DNA from: Rhodococcoides kroppenstedtii | GTDB taxonomy: Bacteria; Actinomycetota; Actinomycetes; Mycobacteriales; Mycobacteriaceae | Reading direction: 5' to 3' | Assembly: GCF_900111805.1 (NCBI RefSeq) | Contig: NZ_FOJN01000001.1 | Location: 62,001 to 126,000, forward strand | Length of the DNA stretch: 64,000 nucleotides | In this document: one piece after another, positions 55,148-64,000 of the stretch | Layout of the letters: every line of letters starts with the position of its first letter | Numbering within the stretch: position 1 is the stretch's first letter | The notes under the pieces: model-generated | Seen by the model: only the letters and a program-made list of their open reading frames with translations | Told to the model about the DNA's origin: nothing | The model's database searches: none | Program-made: the position numbers and the translations under genes

Positions 55148-55900
55148 TCAAGGCGAGGTTACGGGCCGGGGGCCCAGGATCGCGGTTCCGACACGCACAC
55201 ACGTCGAGCCGTGTCGCACCGCCTCCTCGAGGTCCCCGGTCATGCCCGCCGACAGCCCGGTCGCCGTCGGGTGCGACCGGAGAAGTCGCTGGTGGAGGCC
55301 CGCGAGATCGGCGAACGCGGCGTCCGCGTCGGACTCCAGCGGCGGCACCGCCATCAGGCCCGCCAGCCGCAACCCCGACGCCTGCGCGACGGCATCCGCC
55401 ACCGCGTCCAGCTCGGCGCGATCGACCCCGCCGCGGTGCGTGTCGCCGTCCAGGCTCACCTGGACGTAGACCGCGAGGTCGTCGGTCCGCTCGCCGGCGC
55501 CGCGGGCGCGCTCGACGCCACGCTGCAGCGCATCGACCAGCCGCAGACTGTCCACGGAATGCACCTCGTGCGCCCAGCGGGCGACGGCGCGAGCCTTGTT
55601 CCGCTGCACGTGCCCGATCATGTGCCACCGGACGTCGTCGCCGGCACTCTCGCGGAGCGAGATCACCTTCGGCGCCGCGTCCTGCTCGCGCGACTCGCCG
55701 AACTCGTGGCAACCGAGGTCGCGGAGAATCGCGACGTCCGACGCCGGGAAGAACTTCGTGACGGGTAACAGGGTCACCTCGTCCGCCCCTCGTCCGGCCG
55801 CGCGACACGCGTCGGCGAGACGGGATCGGACCGCGTCGAGATGCTCGGCGAGGTACGCCCGCCGCGCGTCGCCCTCGGGGGCGCCGTCACCACCGGTCAT
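55148..55900 (-). CDS. yggS: YggS/PLPBP-family pyridoxal-phosphate homeostasis protein
   Basis: A 250-residue alanine-racemase-fold protein. The PLP Lys is in LLPVTKFFPASDVAIL. GCHEFGESREQDAAPKV and HMIGHVQRNKARAV are the family signatures, and GLSAGMTGDLEEAVRHGSTC binds phosphate. It buffers PLP; it is non-essential in many bacteria. Its start overlaps the pgeF stop by 4 bp within the ftsZ-pgeF-yggS unit. Confidence 0.95.
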   Translation of the reverse strand: MTGGDGAPEGDARRAYLAEHLDAVRSRLADACRAAGRGADEVTLLPVTKFFPASDVAILRDLGCHEFGESREQDAAPKVISLRESAGDDVRWHMIGHVQRNKARAVARWAHEVHSVDSLRLVDALQRGVERARGAGERTDDLAVYVQVSLDGDTHRGGVDRAELDAVADAVAQASGLRLAGLMAVPPLESDADAAFADLAGLHQRLLRSHPTATGLSAGMTGDLEEAVRHGSTCVRVGTAILGPRPVTSP

Positions 55901-56631
55901 CGCCCACCGTCCGTCGTGTCCATCCAGATGACGCCCGCGTGTCGGCCGGTCGGCGCGCCGCGGCGGTGGCTGAACAGGGTGCGGTCGGTGATGGTCTCGC
56001 GAGGATCCACCGCGACTCCGGCGACTCCCGCCTCGAGCAGTTGTCGGCGCAGGCCCGCCCGGATGTCGAGGCCGGGCGTGCCCTTCCGGGTGCGGGTCGC
56101 GCTTCCGGGTAGGTGCGCCTCCACGTCACGTTGCATGGCCGCCGGGACCTCGTAGTCCTCGCCGCCCGCCGCCGGCCCGAGGAAACCCTCGATCCGCGAC
56201 ACGGACGCGCCGGCCGCCACCATCGCGTCGAGAACGCGGGGGACGATGCCGATCCGGGCACCGATCCGACCGGCGTGCACGGCGGCGATCACCCCGGCCG
56301 CGTCGTCGGAGAGCAGGACGGGCACGCAGTCCGCCGCGAGCACCACCAGGGCGAGGTCGCGCTCGGTGGTGACCAGCGCGTCGGTCGCCTCCACCGTGCC
56401 TCGGACCGATCCGTCGACCACCGTGACGGTGCGTCCGTGGATCTGGTCCATGAAGACGAGCCGATCGGGCGTCAGACCGATCTTCTCCGCCAGTCGACGC
56501 CGGTTCGCCGCGACGTCGGCCGGACTGTCACCGACGTGATCGCCGAGATTGAACGCGTCGTAGGGAGGCTTGGACACGCCTCCGGCGCGTGACGTGGTCA
56601 CGCGCCGGACGCGGTAGCCGGGGGTGCTCAC
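55897..56631 (-). CDS. pgeF: Peptidoglycan editing factor PgeF (YfiH/laccase-domain protein)
   Basis: A 244-residue multicopper polyphenol-oxidase-fold protein. The zinc-site residues fit: [23 protein letters not shown] (Cys), and [12 protein letters not shown] (His; most homologs have HAGW here, actinobacteria HAGR). E. coli PgeF hydrolyses misincorporated L-Ser-containing UDP-MurNAc, protecting the wall. It overlaps ftsZ by ATGA and yggS by ATGA. Place and function fit with the mur genes upstream. Confidence 0.93.
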   Translation of the reverse strand: MSTPGYRVRRVTTSRAGGVSKPPYDAFNLGDHVGDSPADVAANRRRLAEKIGLTPDRLVFMDQIHGRTVTVVDGSVRGTVEATDALVTTERDLALVVLAADCVPVLLSDDAAGVIAAVHAGRIGARIGIVPRVLDAMVAAGASVSRIEGFLGPAAGGEDYEVPAAMQRDVEAHLPGSATRTRKGTPGLDIRAGLRRQLLEAGVAGVAVDPRETITDRTLFSHRRGAPTGRHAGVIWMDTTDGGR

Positions 56632-57815
56632 CGACGCATGAAGGAGGGGACGTCCACGTCGTCGTCGCCCTCGTCGTCGGACACGCGCACCGGATGACCC
56701 GTCGCCCGGGCGGCGCGCTCCCCGATCGGCGGCAGCGACGACTTGGCGGGGGCGTCGCGGAACACGGCGGGTCCGTCGTCCTCGCTGTGCAGGTCGCCGG
56801 CCCGGCCGGAGCCGACGGTCGCCGCGCGCGGCTGCCCGGGCGCGGCCTCGACGGGACGACGGGCCGGTCCGCTGCCGTCGAAGCCCGCGGCGATGACGGT
56901 GACGCGCACCTCGTCACCGAGGGAGTCGTCGATGACGGTGCCGAAGATGATGTTGGCGTCGATGTGGGCCGCTTCCTGCACCAGCGACGCCGCCTCGTTG
57001 ATCTCGAACAGGCCCAGATCGGATCCGCCCGCGATGGAGAGGAGCACGCCGCGCGCGCCTTCCATCGAGGCCTCGAGCAGCGGGGAGTTGATCGCGGCCT
57101 CGGCGGCCTTGATCGCCCGGCCCTCGCCACGCGACGACCCGATGCCCATCAGGGCGCTGCCGGCGCCGGACATGACGCCCTTGACGTCGGCGAAGTCGAC
57201 GTTGATCAGACCCGGGGTGGTGATGAGGTCGGTGATGCCCTGCACGCCGTTGAGCAGCACCTCGTCGGCGGAGCGGAACGCGTCCATGAGGCTGACCGCC
57301 GCGTCGCCGAGCTGGAGCAGGCGATCGTTCGGAATGACGATCAGGGTGTCGCAGGACTCGCGCAGCGACTGGATGCCGGTGTCCGCCTGTCCCCCGCGCC
57401 GTTTGCCCTCGAAGGAGAACGGACGCGTGACGACGCCGACGGTGAGAGCGCCGAGCTTACGCGCGATGCTGGCCACGACGGGCGCGCCGCCGGTTCCGGT
57501 GCCGCCGCCCTCACCCGCGGTGACGAACACCATGTCGGCGCCCTTGAGCACCTCTTCGATCTCGTCCTTGTGATCCTCGGCGGCCTTACGCCCGACCTCG
57601 GGGTCGGCTCCGGCGCCGAGGCCGCGGGTGAGTTCGCGGCCGACGTCGAGCTTGACGTCGGCGTCGGACATGAGCAGCGCCTGCGCGTCGGTGTTGACCG
57701 CAATGAACTCGACTCCCTTGAGTCCCTGTTCGATCATGCGGTTGACCGCGTTGACGCCGCCGCCGCCGATGCCGACGACCTTGATTACGGCGAGGTAGTT
57801 GTGCGGGGGCGTCAT
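56628..57815 (-). CDS. ftsZ: Cell-division GTPase FtsZ
   Basis: A 395-residue tubulin homolog forming the division ring. The nucleotide signature GGGTGTGG is at ~103-110. [17 protein letters not shown]-type N-terminus and T7 loop ([11 protein letters not shown]) are intact. The C-terminal peptide is acidic with [16 protein letters not shown], the partner site for SepF and FtsW. ATG at 57815 has GAAGGCGAG 5 nt upstream. The 192-bp gap to ftsQ shows no gene and probably holds an ftsZ promoter. Confidence 0.98.
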   Translation of the reverse strand: MTPPHNYLAVIKVVGIGGGGVNAVNRMIEQGLKGVEFIAVNTDAQALLMSDADVKLDVGRELTRGLGAGADPEVGRKAAEDHKDEIEEVLKGADMVFVTAGEGGGTGTGGAPVVASIARKLGALTVGVVTRPFSFEGKRRGGQADTGIQSLRESCDTLIVIPNDRLLQLGDAAVSLMDAFRSADEVLLNGVQGITDLITTPGLINVDFADVKGVMSGAGSALMGIGSSRGEGRAIKAAEAAINSPLLEASMEGARGVLLSIAGGSDLGLFEINEAASLVQEAAHIDANIIFGTVIDDSLGDEVRVTVIAAGFDGSGPARRPVEAAPGQPRAATVGSGRAGDLHSEDDGPAVFRDAPAKSSLPPIGERAARATGHPVRVSDDEGDDDVDVPSFMRR

Positions 57816-58007
57816 GGGCTCTCGCCTTCCGTGGTTGGTGTGTGCCGTCGAACTTCTCGGGTCGAAACCCTCAACGTGAACCATAGGGTTATAGTTATGT
57901 CAAGTAGTCCGACCGGGAAAACGGTAGAGACCGCCCCTCCCGGCGTCCGGGAGGCGCGCCGAGGCGAACGGAGAAATACGGAGAATTCCGGAGATATCCG
58001 TGACACC

Positions 58008-58832
58008 TCACCGGATGGTCGGCAGGTCCGGACTCGAGACGTCGTAGGTCTGTCCGGGCTGCGTGAGCAGTGGCAACGCGATAGACGCCTTGTACTCGCC
58101 GTCCTCGCTGCTCCCCCACACCACGACGCGACCGTCGACCAGGGTGAGCGAGACGTTCGAGATCGTCGGTGCGTCGATCTGCGTGACCTGTGCGCGCAGC
58201 GGCGGCGGTAGCACCGCCAGGACGTCCAACGCGGTCCTCGTCTCGAGGTTGCCGTACGACGGACTCGCCGCGACCAGCCGCACCACGCCGGGAGGGGGCG
58301 GTTCGACGGCGAAATCGACGCCGTTCTCGTCCATCAGGTGCGTGCCGTCCGGCGCGTCGAAGAACACCACCGGCACGCGTTCCTGCACGGTGACCCGCAC
58401 GGTCGACGGATAGATCCGTTGCACGCGCACCGACGCCACCTTCGGAATGCCGGCCACCCTGGTCGCCGCCGCGTCCGTGTCCACCCGCGGCAGGGGGGTG
58501 CCCTCGGCAACCGCCAGCGTGGTCACGATCTCCGCGCGATCCACCGCCGCGTTCCCGGTGACGTCGATGGTGTCGACGGCCCAGATCGGTCCGAACCAGG
58601 ACACCCCGAGGAACACCGCCGACGCCACGACGGCGACGACGAGGGCGATGCGGCCGCGTCGACCGAGGCGCGGTTCCCGCGTGGACCGGGTTCGCGACGA
58701 CGTCCGGTCACGCCGCGTGGACGAGGACACCGACGCGCGCGACGCCCTGCCCGACGCGGCGCCGCGCTGCGCACCGACCCGTCGCGGCGACGCCGGGCGC
58801 CGTCCCCCGCGTGCGCTCGTCACCGGTCGCAC
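58008..58832 (-). CDS. ftsQ: Cell-division protein FtsQ
   Basis: A ~274-residue bitopic divisome protein. A basic, Ser/Arg-rich cytoplasmic tail precedes one helix (RIALVVAVVASAVFLGVSWF). A POTRA domain follows (VDTIDVTGNAAVDRAEIVTT then LAVAEGTPLPRVDTDAAATR and YPSTVRVTVQERVPVVFFDA). It links FtsB/FtsL to the divisome. Start is unclear: GTG at 58832 or 58823, no strong ribosome site; the upstream in-frame reading overlaps murC. It lies about 31 bp after the murC stop. Confidence 0.92.
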   Translation of the reverse strand: MRPVTSARGGRRPASPRRVGAQRGAASGRASRASVSSSTRRDRTSSRTRSTREPRLGRRGRIALVVAVVASAVFLGVSWFGPIWAVDTIDVTGNAAVDRAEIVTTLAVAEGTPLPRVDTDAAATRVAGIPKVASVRVQRIYPSTVRVTVQERVPVVFFDAPDGTHLMDENGVDFAVEPPPPGVVRLVAASPSYGNLETRTALDVLAVLPPPLRAQVTQIDAPTISNVSLTLVDGRVVVWGSSEDGEYKASIALPLLTQPGQTYDVSSPDLPTIR

Positions 58833-58863
58833 CCGGGCCGAGAGCCGTTCCGGGACACCACGA

Positions 58864-60342
58864 TCAGCGCCGCGGCAGGGTCGAGCGGAGCGCGTCGAGA
58901 ATCTGCGACCCCAGCATGGTGACGTCGCCGGCACCCATGGTGACCACCACGTCGCCGGCGCCCACCAGGTGGGCGACCTGACGCGGTACCGCCGACAGGT
59001 CCGGCTGGTAGTGGACCGGCTTGGTGACCGATCGCGCCACCGTCGCCCCGCTCACGCCCGGGACCGGCTCCTCCCGCGCGCCGTAGACGTCGAGCACCAT
59101 CACCTCGTCCGCCAGGTCGAGCGCGGACGCGAACTCCTCGGCGAACGTGACGGTCCGGGAGTAGAGGTGGGGTTGGAAGACCACGAGCACCCGGCCCGGA
59201 CGGTCCGGATCGGCGGTGCGCACCAGATCGGCGGCGGCGCCGAGCACGGCCCGCACCTCCGTCGGGTGATGGGCGTAGTCGTCGAACACCCGCACCCCGC
59301 GCTCGCGTCCCCGCAGTTGGAACCGCCGGTGCACCCCGGCGAATCCCGCCAGTCCTTCGACGACCGTGTCCGGATCGGCGCCGAGTTCGATCGCCGCGAC
59401 CACCGCACCCATGGCGTTGAGCGCCATGTGCCGACCGGGCACGCCCAGGCGCACCGTGCGGTCGCGGTCCTCACCCGCGAGCCGGAAGTGGACAACCCCG
59501 CCCGTGTCCTCGGGCTTCCAGCCGAGCAACCGTGCGCCGGTCTCCACGCCGTCGACGGACACGTCGTCGGCGCCGTAGCCCAGCAGACGCACGCCGTCCG
59601 GCGCCTGGGAGGCGACGCGGCGCGCGAGCGCGAGCGACCCCGGATCGTCCGTGCACACCACCAGCGAGCCACCCGGCCGCAGGCGCGCGACGAAGTCGTC
59701 GAACACCTGCGTGTAGGCGTCCTCGCTGCCGAAGTAGTCGAGGTGGTCGGCCTCGACGTTGGTGACCACCACCAGGTCGGGGTCGTACTGCAGCAGGGAG
59801 CCGTCGCTCTCGTCCGCCTCGGCGACGAAGACGTCACCGGTGCCGTGGTGCGAGTTGGTCCCGGCCTCGTTCAGTTCGCCGCCCACGGCGAAGGAGGGGT
59901 CCGCTCCGCAGTGCTGCAGAGCCACGACCAGCATCGAGGTGGTCGACGTCTTGCCGTGGGTCCCGGACACCAGGACCGTGCGGAACCCCGTCATCAGGCG
60001 AGCGAGCACGGCCGGACGCAGCAGTACGGGAATGCCCCGCTTTCCCGCCGCCACCAACTCGGGATTGGTCTTCGGGATCGCCGCGTGCGTGGTGACGACG
60101 GCGGTCGGCCCACCGTCCAGCATGTCCAGCGCCGACGCGTCGTGACCGATGCGGACCTGCGCCCCGCGCGCCCGCAGCGCCTTGACGCCGCGGCTCTCCT
60201 TCGCGTCCGAGCCGGACACCGCCCCACCGCGCGAGAGCAGGATGCGGGCGATGCCGGACATGCCCGCGCCGCCGATGCCCACCATGTGCACGCGGGACAG
60301 TTCCTCGGGCAGACCCTGCGGGGGTCCTGACGGGGTGGACAC
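58864..60342 (-). CDS. murC: UDP-N-acetylmuramate-L-alanine ligase MurC
   Basis: A 492-residue ligase adding L-Ala to UDP-MurNAc. Rossmann N-terminus [20 protein letters not shown] binds UDP-MurNAc. The ATP P-loop is [25 protein letters not shown] and [16 protein letters not shown] are the family motifs, with [13 protein letters not shown] near the end. GTG at 60342 has AGGAG 9 nt upstream; another GTG at 60363 overlaps murG by 4 bp. Co-transcribed with murG and ftsW. Confidence 0.97.
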   Translation of the reverse strand: MSTPSGPPQGLPEELSRVHMVGIGGAGMSGIARILLSRGGAVSGSDAKESRGVKALRARGAQVRIGHDASALDMLDGGPTAVVTTHAAIPKTNPELVAAGKRGIPVLLRPAVLARLMTGFRTVLVSGTHGKTSTTSMLVVALQHCGADPSFAVGGELNEAGTNSHHGTGDVFVAEADESDGSLLQYDPDLVVVTNVEADHLDYFGSEDAYTQVFDDFVARLRPGGSLVVCTDDPGSLALARRVASQAPDGVRLLGYGADDVSVDGVETGARLLGWKPEDTGGVVHFRLAGEDRDRTVRLGVPGRHMALNAMGAVVAAIELGADPDTVVEGLAGFAGVHRRFQLRGRERGVRVFDDYAHHPTEVRAVLGAAADLVRTADPDRPGRVLVVFQPHLYSRTVTFAEEFASALDLADEVMVLDVYGAREEPVPGVSGATVARSVTKPVHYQPDLSAVPRQVAHLVGAGDVVVTMGAGDVTMLGSQILDALRSTLPRR

Positions 60343-60359
60343 GAGCGAGTTCTCCTGGT

Positions 60360-61490
60360 TCACGAGTGCGACTTCCGCTGCCGGTGCCGACGAGCGGTCT
60401 CGAGCACGATGCGGGCCACCTCGGTGGCGGCGCCGCGGTGACCGGCGCCGGCGGCCGCGACCCCCATGCGTCGAACCGCGTCCGGATCGGTGACGAGCGG
60501 GATCACGCGCGCGGCCACCACGTCCGGCGTGAGCTCGGCGTCCGCGATCACGACGCCGCCGCCCGCGTCCGCGACGGGGCGGGCGTTGAGTTCCTGCTCG
60601 CCGTTGCCATGGGGCAAGGGTACGTAGAAGGCCGGCAAGCCGACGGCCGAGACCTCCGCCACCGTCATCGCCCCGGACCGACACAGGGCGACGTCGGCCG
60701 CGGCGTACGCCAGATCCATGCGGCTCAGGTACGGCACGGCGACGTACGGCGCCTCGGGTGTGGACGCGACGTCGAGCGTGTTCTTCGGGCCGTGCGCGTG
60801 CAGCACCGACACCCCGGCCGCGGCGAGCGCGGGGGCCGCTCCGGACACCGCCTCGTTGAGGGATCGCGCACCCTGGGATCCCCCGAACACCAACAGCACG
60901 GGCCCGTCGGCGGGCAGGCCGAAGTGTGCGCGCGCCTCCGCGCGGACCGCGGCGCGGTCGAGGTCGGTGATGGTGGGGCGCACCGGAATGCCGATCACCT
61001 CGGCGTCCGCGCGGCCGCGGGCGTGGACGCCCGACTTCGCGACGGCGGCGAGCACGCGGTCGGCGACGCGCGCGCCTACCTTGTTGGCGACGCCCGCACT
61101 CGCGTTCGCCTCGTGGACGATCACCGGAATCCGTCCTCGCGCGGCGAGATACGCGGGCAGGGCCACGTACCCACCGAAGCCGACGACGACGTCGGCCTCC
61201 ACCCGAGTCAGGACGCGGCGCGTCGCGCGCACCGAGCGAACGACGGTGGCCGGCAGCGTGAGCAGCGGCCGGGACAACCGCCGCGGCAACGGCACCGGCG
61301 GGATCAACTCCAGCGGGTATCCGCGGTCCGGCACCAAGGTGGTCTCGAGCCCGCGCTCGGTTCCGAGCGCCGTCACGCGGACCTCGGGATCGAGCTCCCG
61401 CAGGGCGTCGGCGACCGCGAGCGCCGGTTCGATGTGGCCTGCCGTGCCGCCTCCGGCGACGACGACGGACACGGGGGCAGGGCGCGTCAT
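60360..61490 (-). CDS. murG: MurG glycosyltransferase
   Basis: A 376-residue GT28 enzyme transferring GlcNAc to lipid I to form lipid II at the inner membrane face. The loop [21 protein letters not shown] and [32 protein letters not shown], and [14 protein letters not shown] match the family, as does [20 protein letters not shown] for the UDP-GlcNAc site. Start overlaps the ftsW stop by ATGA. Last residues RQRKSHS abut murC. Confidence 0.97.
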   Translation of the reverse strand: MTRPAPVSVVVAGGGTAGHIEPALAVADALRELDPEVRVTALGTERGLETTLVPDRGYPLELIPPVPLPRRLSRPLLTLPATVVRSVRATRRVLTRVEADVVVGFGGYVALPAYLAARGRIPVIVHEANASAGVANKVGARVADRVLAAVAKSGVHARGRADAEVIGIPVRPTITDLDRAAVRAEARAHFGLPADGPVLLVFGGSQGARSLNEAVSGAAPALAAAGVSVLHAHGPKNTLDVASTPEAPYVAVPYLSRMDLAYAAADVALCRSGAMTVAEVSAVGLPAFYVPLPHGNGEQELNARPVADAGGGVVIADAELTPDVVAARVIPLVTDPDAVRRMGVAAAGAGHRGAATEVARIVLETARRHRQRKSHS

Positions 61491-63022
61491 CGGCGACGTC
61501 TCCGTTCCGGTGATCTCGGGTCGTGGGGCACGGCGGTGCGGCGGCCGGACGTCGCGCCCGGCTGCACACGTCGGGTATCGGACCGGTCACCCCGCGCACG
61601 CGGGGCGGCGGCCCGTGGTTGCGGGGCCGTCGCGCGCGGCTGCTGTGCCGCCACGCGTGGTTGCCGGTCGGCGTGGCCGGTGCCGCCGCGGGGCGCGCGG
61701 GGCCGGTCCGCTGTGCGGGCGGGCGCGCGGACCGGGCCCGCGGCACCCCGTCCCTGCAGCCGGGCGCGTTGCGCCTCGACCGGGGAGTAGGGCTGCGGGA
61801 CGGGCAACCGCAGCAGCCGCCCGACCTTGCCGTCGTGGCCGGACGCCAGAGCGGCGACCGCTTCGGGCTCGTGCCGGGAGATGTTGGCCAGCAGTCCGAG
61901 CACCAGGAGCGTGATGGCCGTCGAGGTGCCGCCGGCGGACACGAGCGGCAGCTGCAGACCGGTGACGGGCAGAAGGCCGATGACGTATCCGATGTTGATG
62001 GCGGCCTGCGCCAGGATCCACACGGTGAAGGTCGCCACGAGGATCTTCATGAACGGATCCGGCACCCGCGCGGCGATGCGCAGGCCCGTGTAGACCAGCA
62101 GACCGAACAGGCCGATGACCGCCACGCAGCCGACGAGGCCCAGCTCCTCGCCGATGATGGCGAAGATGAAGTCGTTGTGCGCGTTGGGGAGATAGCTCCA
62201 CTTGGCCCGACTCTGCCCGAGCCCGAGGCCGAACACGCCACCGTCGGCGAGCGAGTAGAGCGCCTGGCGCGACTGGTAGCCGGCACCCTGCGGATCGCTG
62301 CCGGGGTCGAGCCACTGGGTGATGCGTGCGGAGCGGTACCCCGCGGTCATGGCCAGCACGCCCGCGGCTACCGCGAGACCGCCGACGATGGAGACGAACC
62401 ATTTCAGCGGCAGACCCGCGAACCACAGCAGCGCCATGAGGATGATGCCGAGGGCCACCGTCGTACCGAGATCGGGCTGCAGGACGATCAGACCGAAGAT
62501 CACCATGGCGGCGGGAACCAACGGGATCAGCAGGCCCTTGAGGTCGGCCCGCTCGGCGCGGCGCGACGCCAGCAGGTGGGCGCCCCACACCGCGAACGTC
62601 ACCTTGGAGATCTCGGACGGCTGCAGACCGACGCCGCCGATCATGAACCATCCCCGAGTGCCCTGGGCGACCGTCCCGATGCCCGGGATCAGCACCAGGA
62701 CCAGCAGCACGACGGAGATCACGAACAGCGGGAAGGACCACGCCCGGATGACGCGGATGGGCAACCGCAGGGCGACGACGAACGCGACGACGCCGACGAT
62801 CGCGAAGATCACCTGGCGAGTGAACATCGTGTAGGCCGAGCCGTCCTCGGCGTAGGCCTCGACGGACGATGCGGACAGGACCATGACCACGCCGAGCGTC
62901 GTCAGCATCGCGGCCACGGTCACGATGAGGTGGAACGACGCGAGCGGCCGGTTCAACCAGGTGTCGACGGCGCGGGGTGCGCGCACGGACCAACGGGAGC
63001 GAGGCGCCTGCGATGTGCTCAT
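61487..63022 (-). CDS. ftsW: FtsW, SEDS-family peptidoglycan polymerase of division
   Basis: A 511-residue SEDS glycosyltransferase. Ten helices span residues ~35-395. [20 protein letters not shown] and [20 protein letters not shown] then [20 protein letters not shown] contain the catalytic Asp region. A ~110-residue cytoplasmic tail rich in Arg, Pro and Ala follows ([20 protein letters not shown], then [19 protein letters not shown]). The mycobacterial FtsW tail is basic and binds the acidic FtsZ tail. ATGA overlaps join it to murD and murG. Confidence 0.96.
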   Translation of the reverse strand: MSTSQAPRSRWSVRAPRAVDTWLNRPLASFHLIVTVAAMLTTLGVVMVLSASSVEAYAEDGSAYTMFTRQVIFAIVGVVAFVVALRLPIRVIRAWSFPLFVISVVLLVLVLIPGIGTVAQGTRGWFMIGGVGLQPSEISKVTFAVWGAHLLASRRAERADLKGLLIPLVPAAMVIFGLIVLQPDLGTTVALGIILMALLWFAGLPLKWFVSIVGGLAVAAGVLAMTAGYRSARITQWLDPGSDPQGAGYQSRQALYSLADGGVFGLGLGQSRAKWSYLPNAHNDFIFAIIGEELGLVGCVAVIGLFGLLVYTGLRIAARVPDPFMKILVATFTVWILAQAAINIGYVIGLLPVTGLQLPLVSAGGTSTAITLLVLGLLANISRHEPEAVAALASGHDGKVGRLLRLPVPQPYSPVEAQRARLQGRGAAGPVRAPARTADRPRAPRGGTGHADRQPRVAAQQPRATAPQPRAAAPRARGDRSDTRRVQPGATSGRRTAVPHDPRSPERRRRR

Positions 63023-64000
63023 CCCCGGGTCCCCGGCCGTGCGCCGGTGCCCAGATCCGCCTCCGTGAGGTCGGCGACGGCGGCGGTGAAGCTGTCCCCG
63101 CGATGGCCGTAGTCCCGGAACTGGTCGAAGGAGGCCGTCGACGGGGCCAGCAGCACGGTGGTTCCGGGCTCGGCACGGTGGGCGGCGGCGCGGACGGCCA
63201 GCGTCATCACCTGATCCCCGTTGGTCACATCCGTCTCATCGGCCACAGAGGCATCGTCCCCCGGCGGCACGTGAACCACGGGGACATCCGGCGCGTGTCG
63301 CCCCAGCGCGGCCGCGATGGCGTCCCCGTCCCGGCCGAACACCACGGCCGCCACCAGACGGGACCGCACCTCCGTGACCAGGTCGTCCACCTCGGCGCCC
63401 TTGAGCAGCCCACCGGCGAGCCAGACGACCCGCTCGTGCGCGAGGATCGACGACCGCGCCGCGTGCGGATTGGTGGCCTTCGAATCGTCGACGAACTGCA
63501 CCCCGCCGAGCTCGCGTACCGTCGCCGCACGATGGGGACCGACGCGAAACGCCGATAGCCCGCGCGCGACCGCGTCCGCGTCCACGCCCGCGGCGCGCGC
63601 GAGCGCCGACGCGGCCAGGGCGTCCTGCAGACCCGCCGGTCCGGGCGGTTCGATCTCCGCCGCCGACACCAGCGGCACGCCGTCGCCGAATGCGCGATCG
63701 ACCAGCATGCCGTCTTCGACACCGAGATCGCCCGCGGCCGGCCGCGCGGCCGTGAACCCCACCGTCCGCGGAGCCGTCGCCCGCGAGCGCAACGACGACG
63801 CCACCGCGTCGTCGAGACCGACGACGGCGACGTCGCCGCGCAGGGCCTGCAGCTTGGCCTCCACGTAGGCGTCCATCCCGCCGTGCCAATCGAGGTGGTC
63901 GGCGGCGATGTTCAGCACCACCCCGGCCGCCGGCCTAACCGAGGGCGCCCAGAACAACTGGAAGGAGGACAGTTCGACGGCGAGGACCTCGGCGCGCGGC
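63019..64000 (-). CDS. murD: UDP-N-acetylmuramoylalanine-D-glutamate ligase MurD (3' part; N-terminus outside window)
   Basis: The C-terminal ~326 residues of MurD are visible, ending at 63019. [11 protein letters not shown] is the region of conserved Ser/Glu, followed by [20 protein letters not shown], the substrate-metal segment, then [20 protein letters not shown] with the family's DSKATN motif and [17 protein letters not shown]. The P-loop domain lies outside the window. The stop overlaps the ftsW ATG. Confidence 0.96.
   Translation of the reverse strand, partial: PRAEVLAVELSSFQLFWAPSVRPAAGVVLNIAADHLDWHGGMDAYVEAKLQALRGDVAVVGLDDAVASSLRSRATAPRTVGFTAARPAAGDLGVEDGMLVDRAFGDGVPLVSAAEIEPPGPAGLQDALAASALARAAGVDADAVARGLSAFRVGPHRAATVRELGGVQFVDDSKATNPHAARSSILAHERVVWLAGGLLKGAEVDDLVTEVRSRLVAAVVFGRDGDAIAAALGRHAPDVPVVHVPPGDDASVADETDVTNGDQVMTLAVRAAAHRAEPGTTVLLAPSTASFDQFRDYGHRGDSFTAAVADLTEADLGTGARPGTRG

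Overview
The window is high-GC, gene-dense actinobacterial chromosome. Three things point to the Mycobacteriales, most likely a Rhodococcus-like member of the Nocardiaceae: an Lsr2 nucleoid protein, an Mtb12-type lipoprotein, and the local orders dnaE1 / rluD-lspA / dinB-ileS and wag31-yggT-sepF-yggS-pgeF-ftsZ-ftsQ-murC-murG-ftsW-murD, which resemble the Mycobacterium tuberculosis blocks. GTG starts, 4-bp ATGA/GTGA stop-start overlaps and apparently leaderless starts are common. The genus is an inference from gene content, not from an alignment.

Layout. 1-2.4 kb: 5' part of ctaD, an iron-siderophore-type binding lipoprotein and a NUDIX hydrolase. 2.5-8.1 kb: class Ib ribonucleotide reductase, nrdH-nrdI-nrdE and a separate nrdF, each preceded by a pair of NrdR-box-like sites 32 bp apart. 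A solitary AbiEi-type gene bracketed by two 40-bp palindromes sits between nrdE and nrdF. 8.2-15.8 kb: flavin reductase/TetR pair, fructosamine-kinase-like gene, molybdenum-cofactor genes in two divergent units (moaA-moaD leftward; moeA-moaCB-moaE rightward), a COG0523 GTPase and lsr2.

16.0-22.0 kb: a 5.96-kb integrative element in the 3' end of tRNA-Ala(GGC). It is bounded by 29-bp identical att cores, with arm-type repeats beside each core. It carries a tyrosine integrase, a cI-like repressor, an ImmA/IrrE protease, a small lipoprotein and a leftward early operon of nine small genes including a YqaJ-type exonuclease. Two matching 18-bp operators lie on the repressor and early promoters. No capsid, tail, terminase or lysis gene is visible, so it looks like a satellite-like element or a strongly reduced prophage. 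It is the main accessory feature.

22-35 kb: housekeeping and transport (DsbA-like, VIT1-like, MFS, pgm, Lon-substrate-domain protein, carboxylesterase, treZ, DHA2 exporter with its TetR regulator, ilvA, Ddn-like protein). 35-49 kb: a 34-residue ORF, dnaE1, rarD, zinc-ribbon proteins, a metallo-beta-lactamase-fold protein, a DUF218 protein, rluD, lspA, three lipoproteins and dinB, with three short tandem-repeat tracts. 49-64 kb: ileS with a T-box leader, a small membrane protein, then the wag31-to-murD division and cell-wall cluster, all leftward; murD is cut by the window edge.

All calls come from reading the sequence; no database search was run. Start codons are choices based on ribosome sites, overlaps and family length, and are flagged where uncertain.
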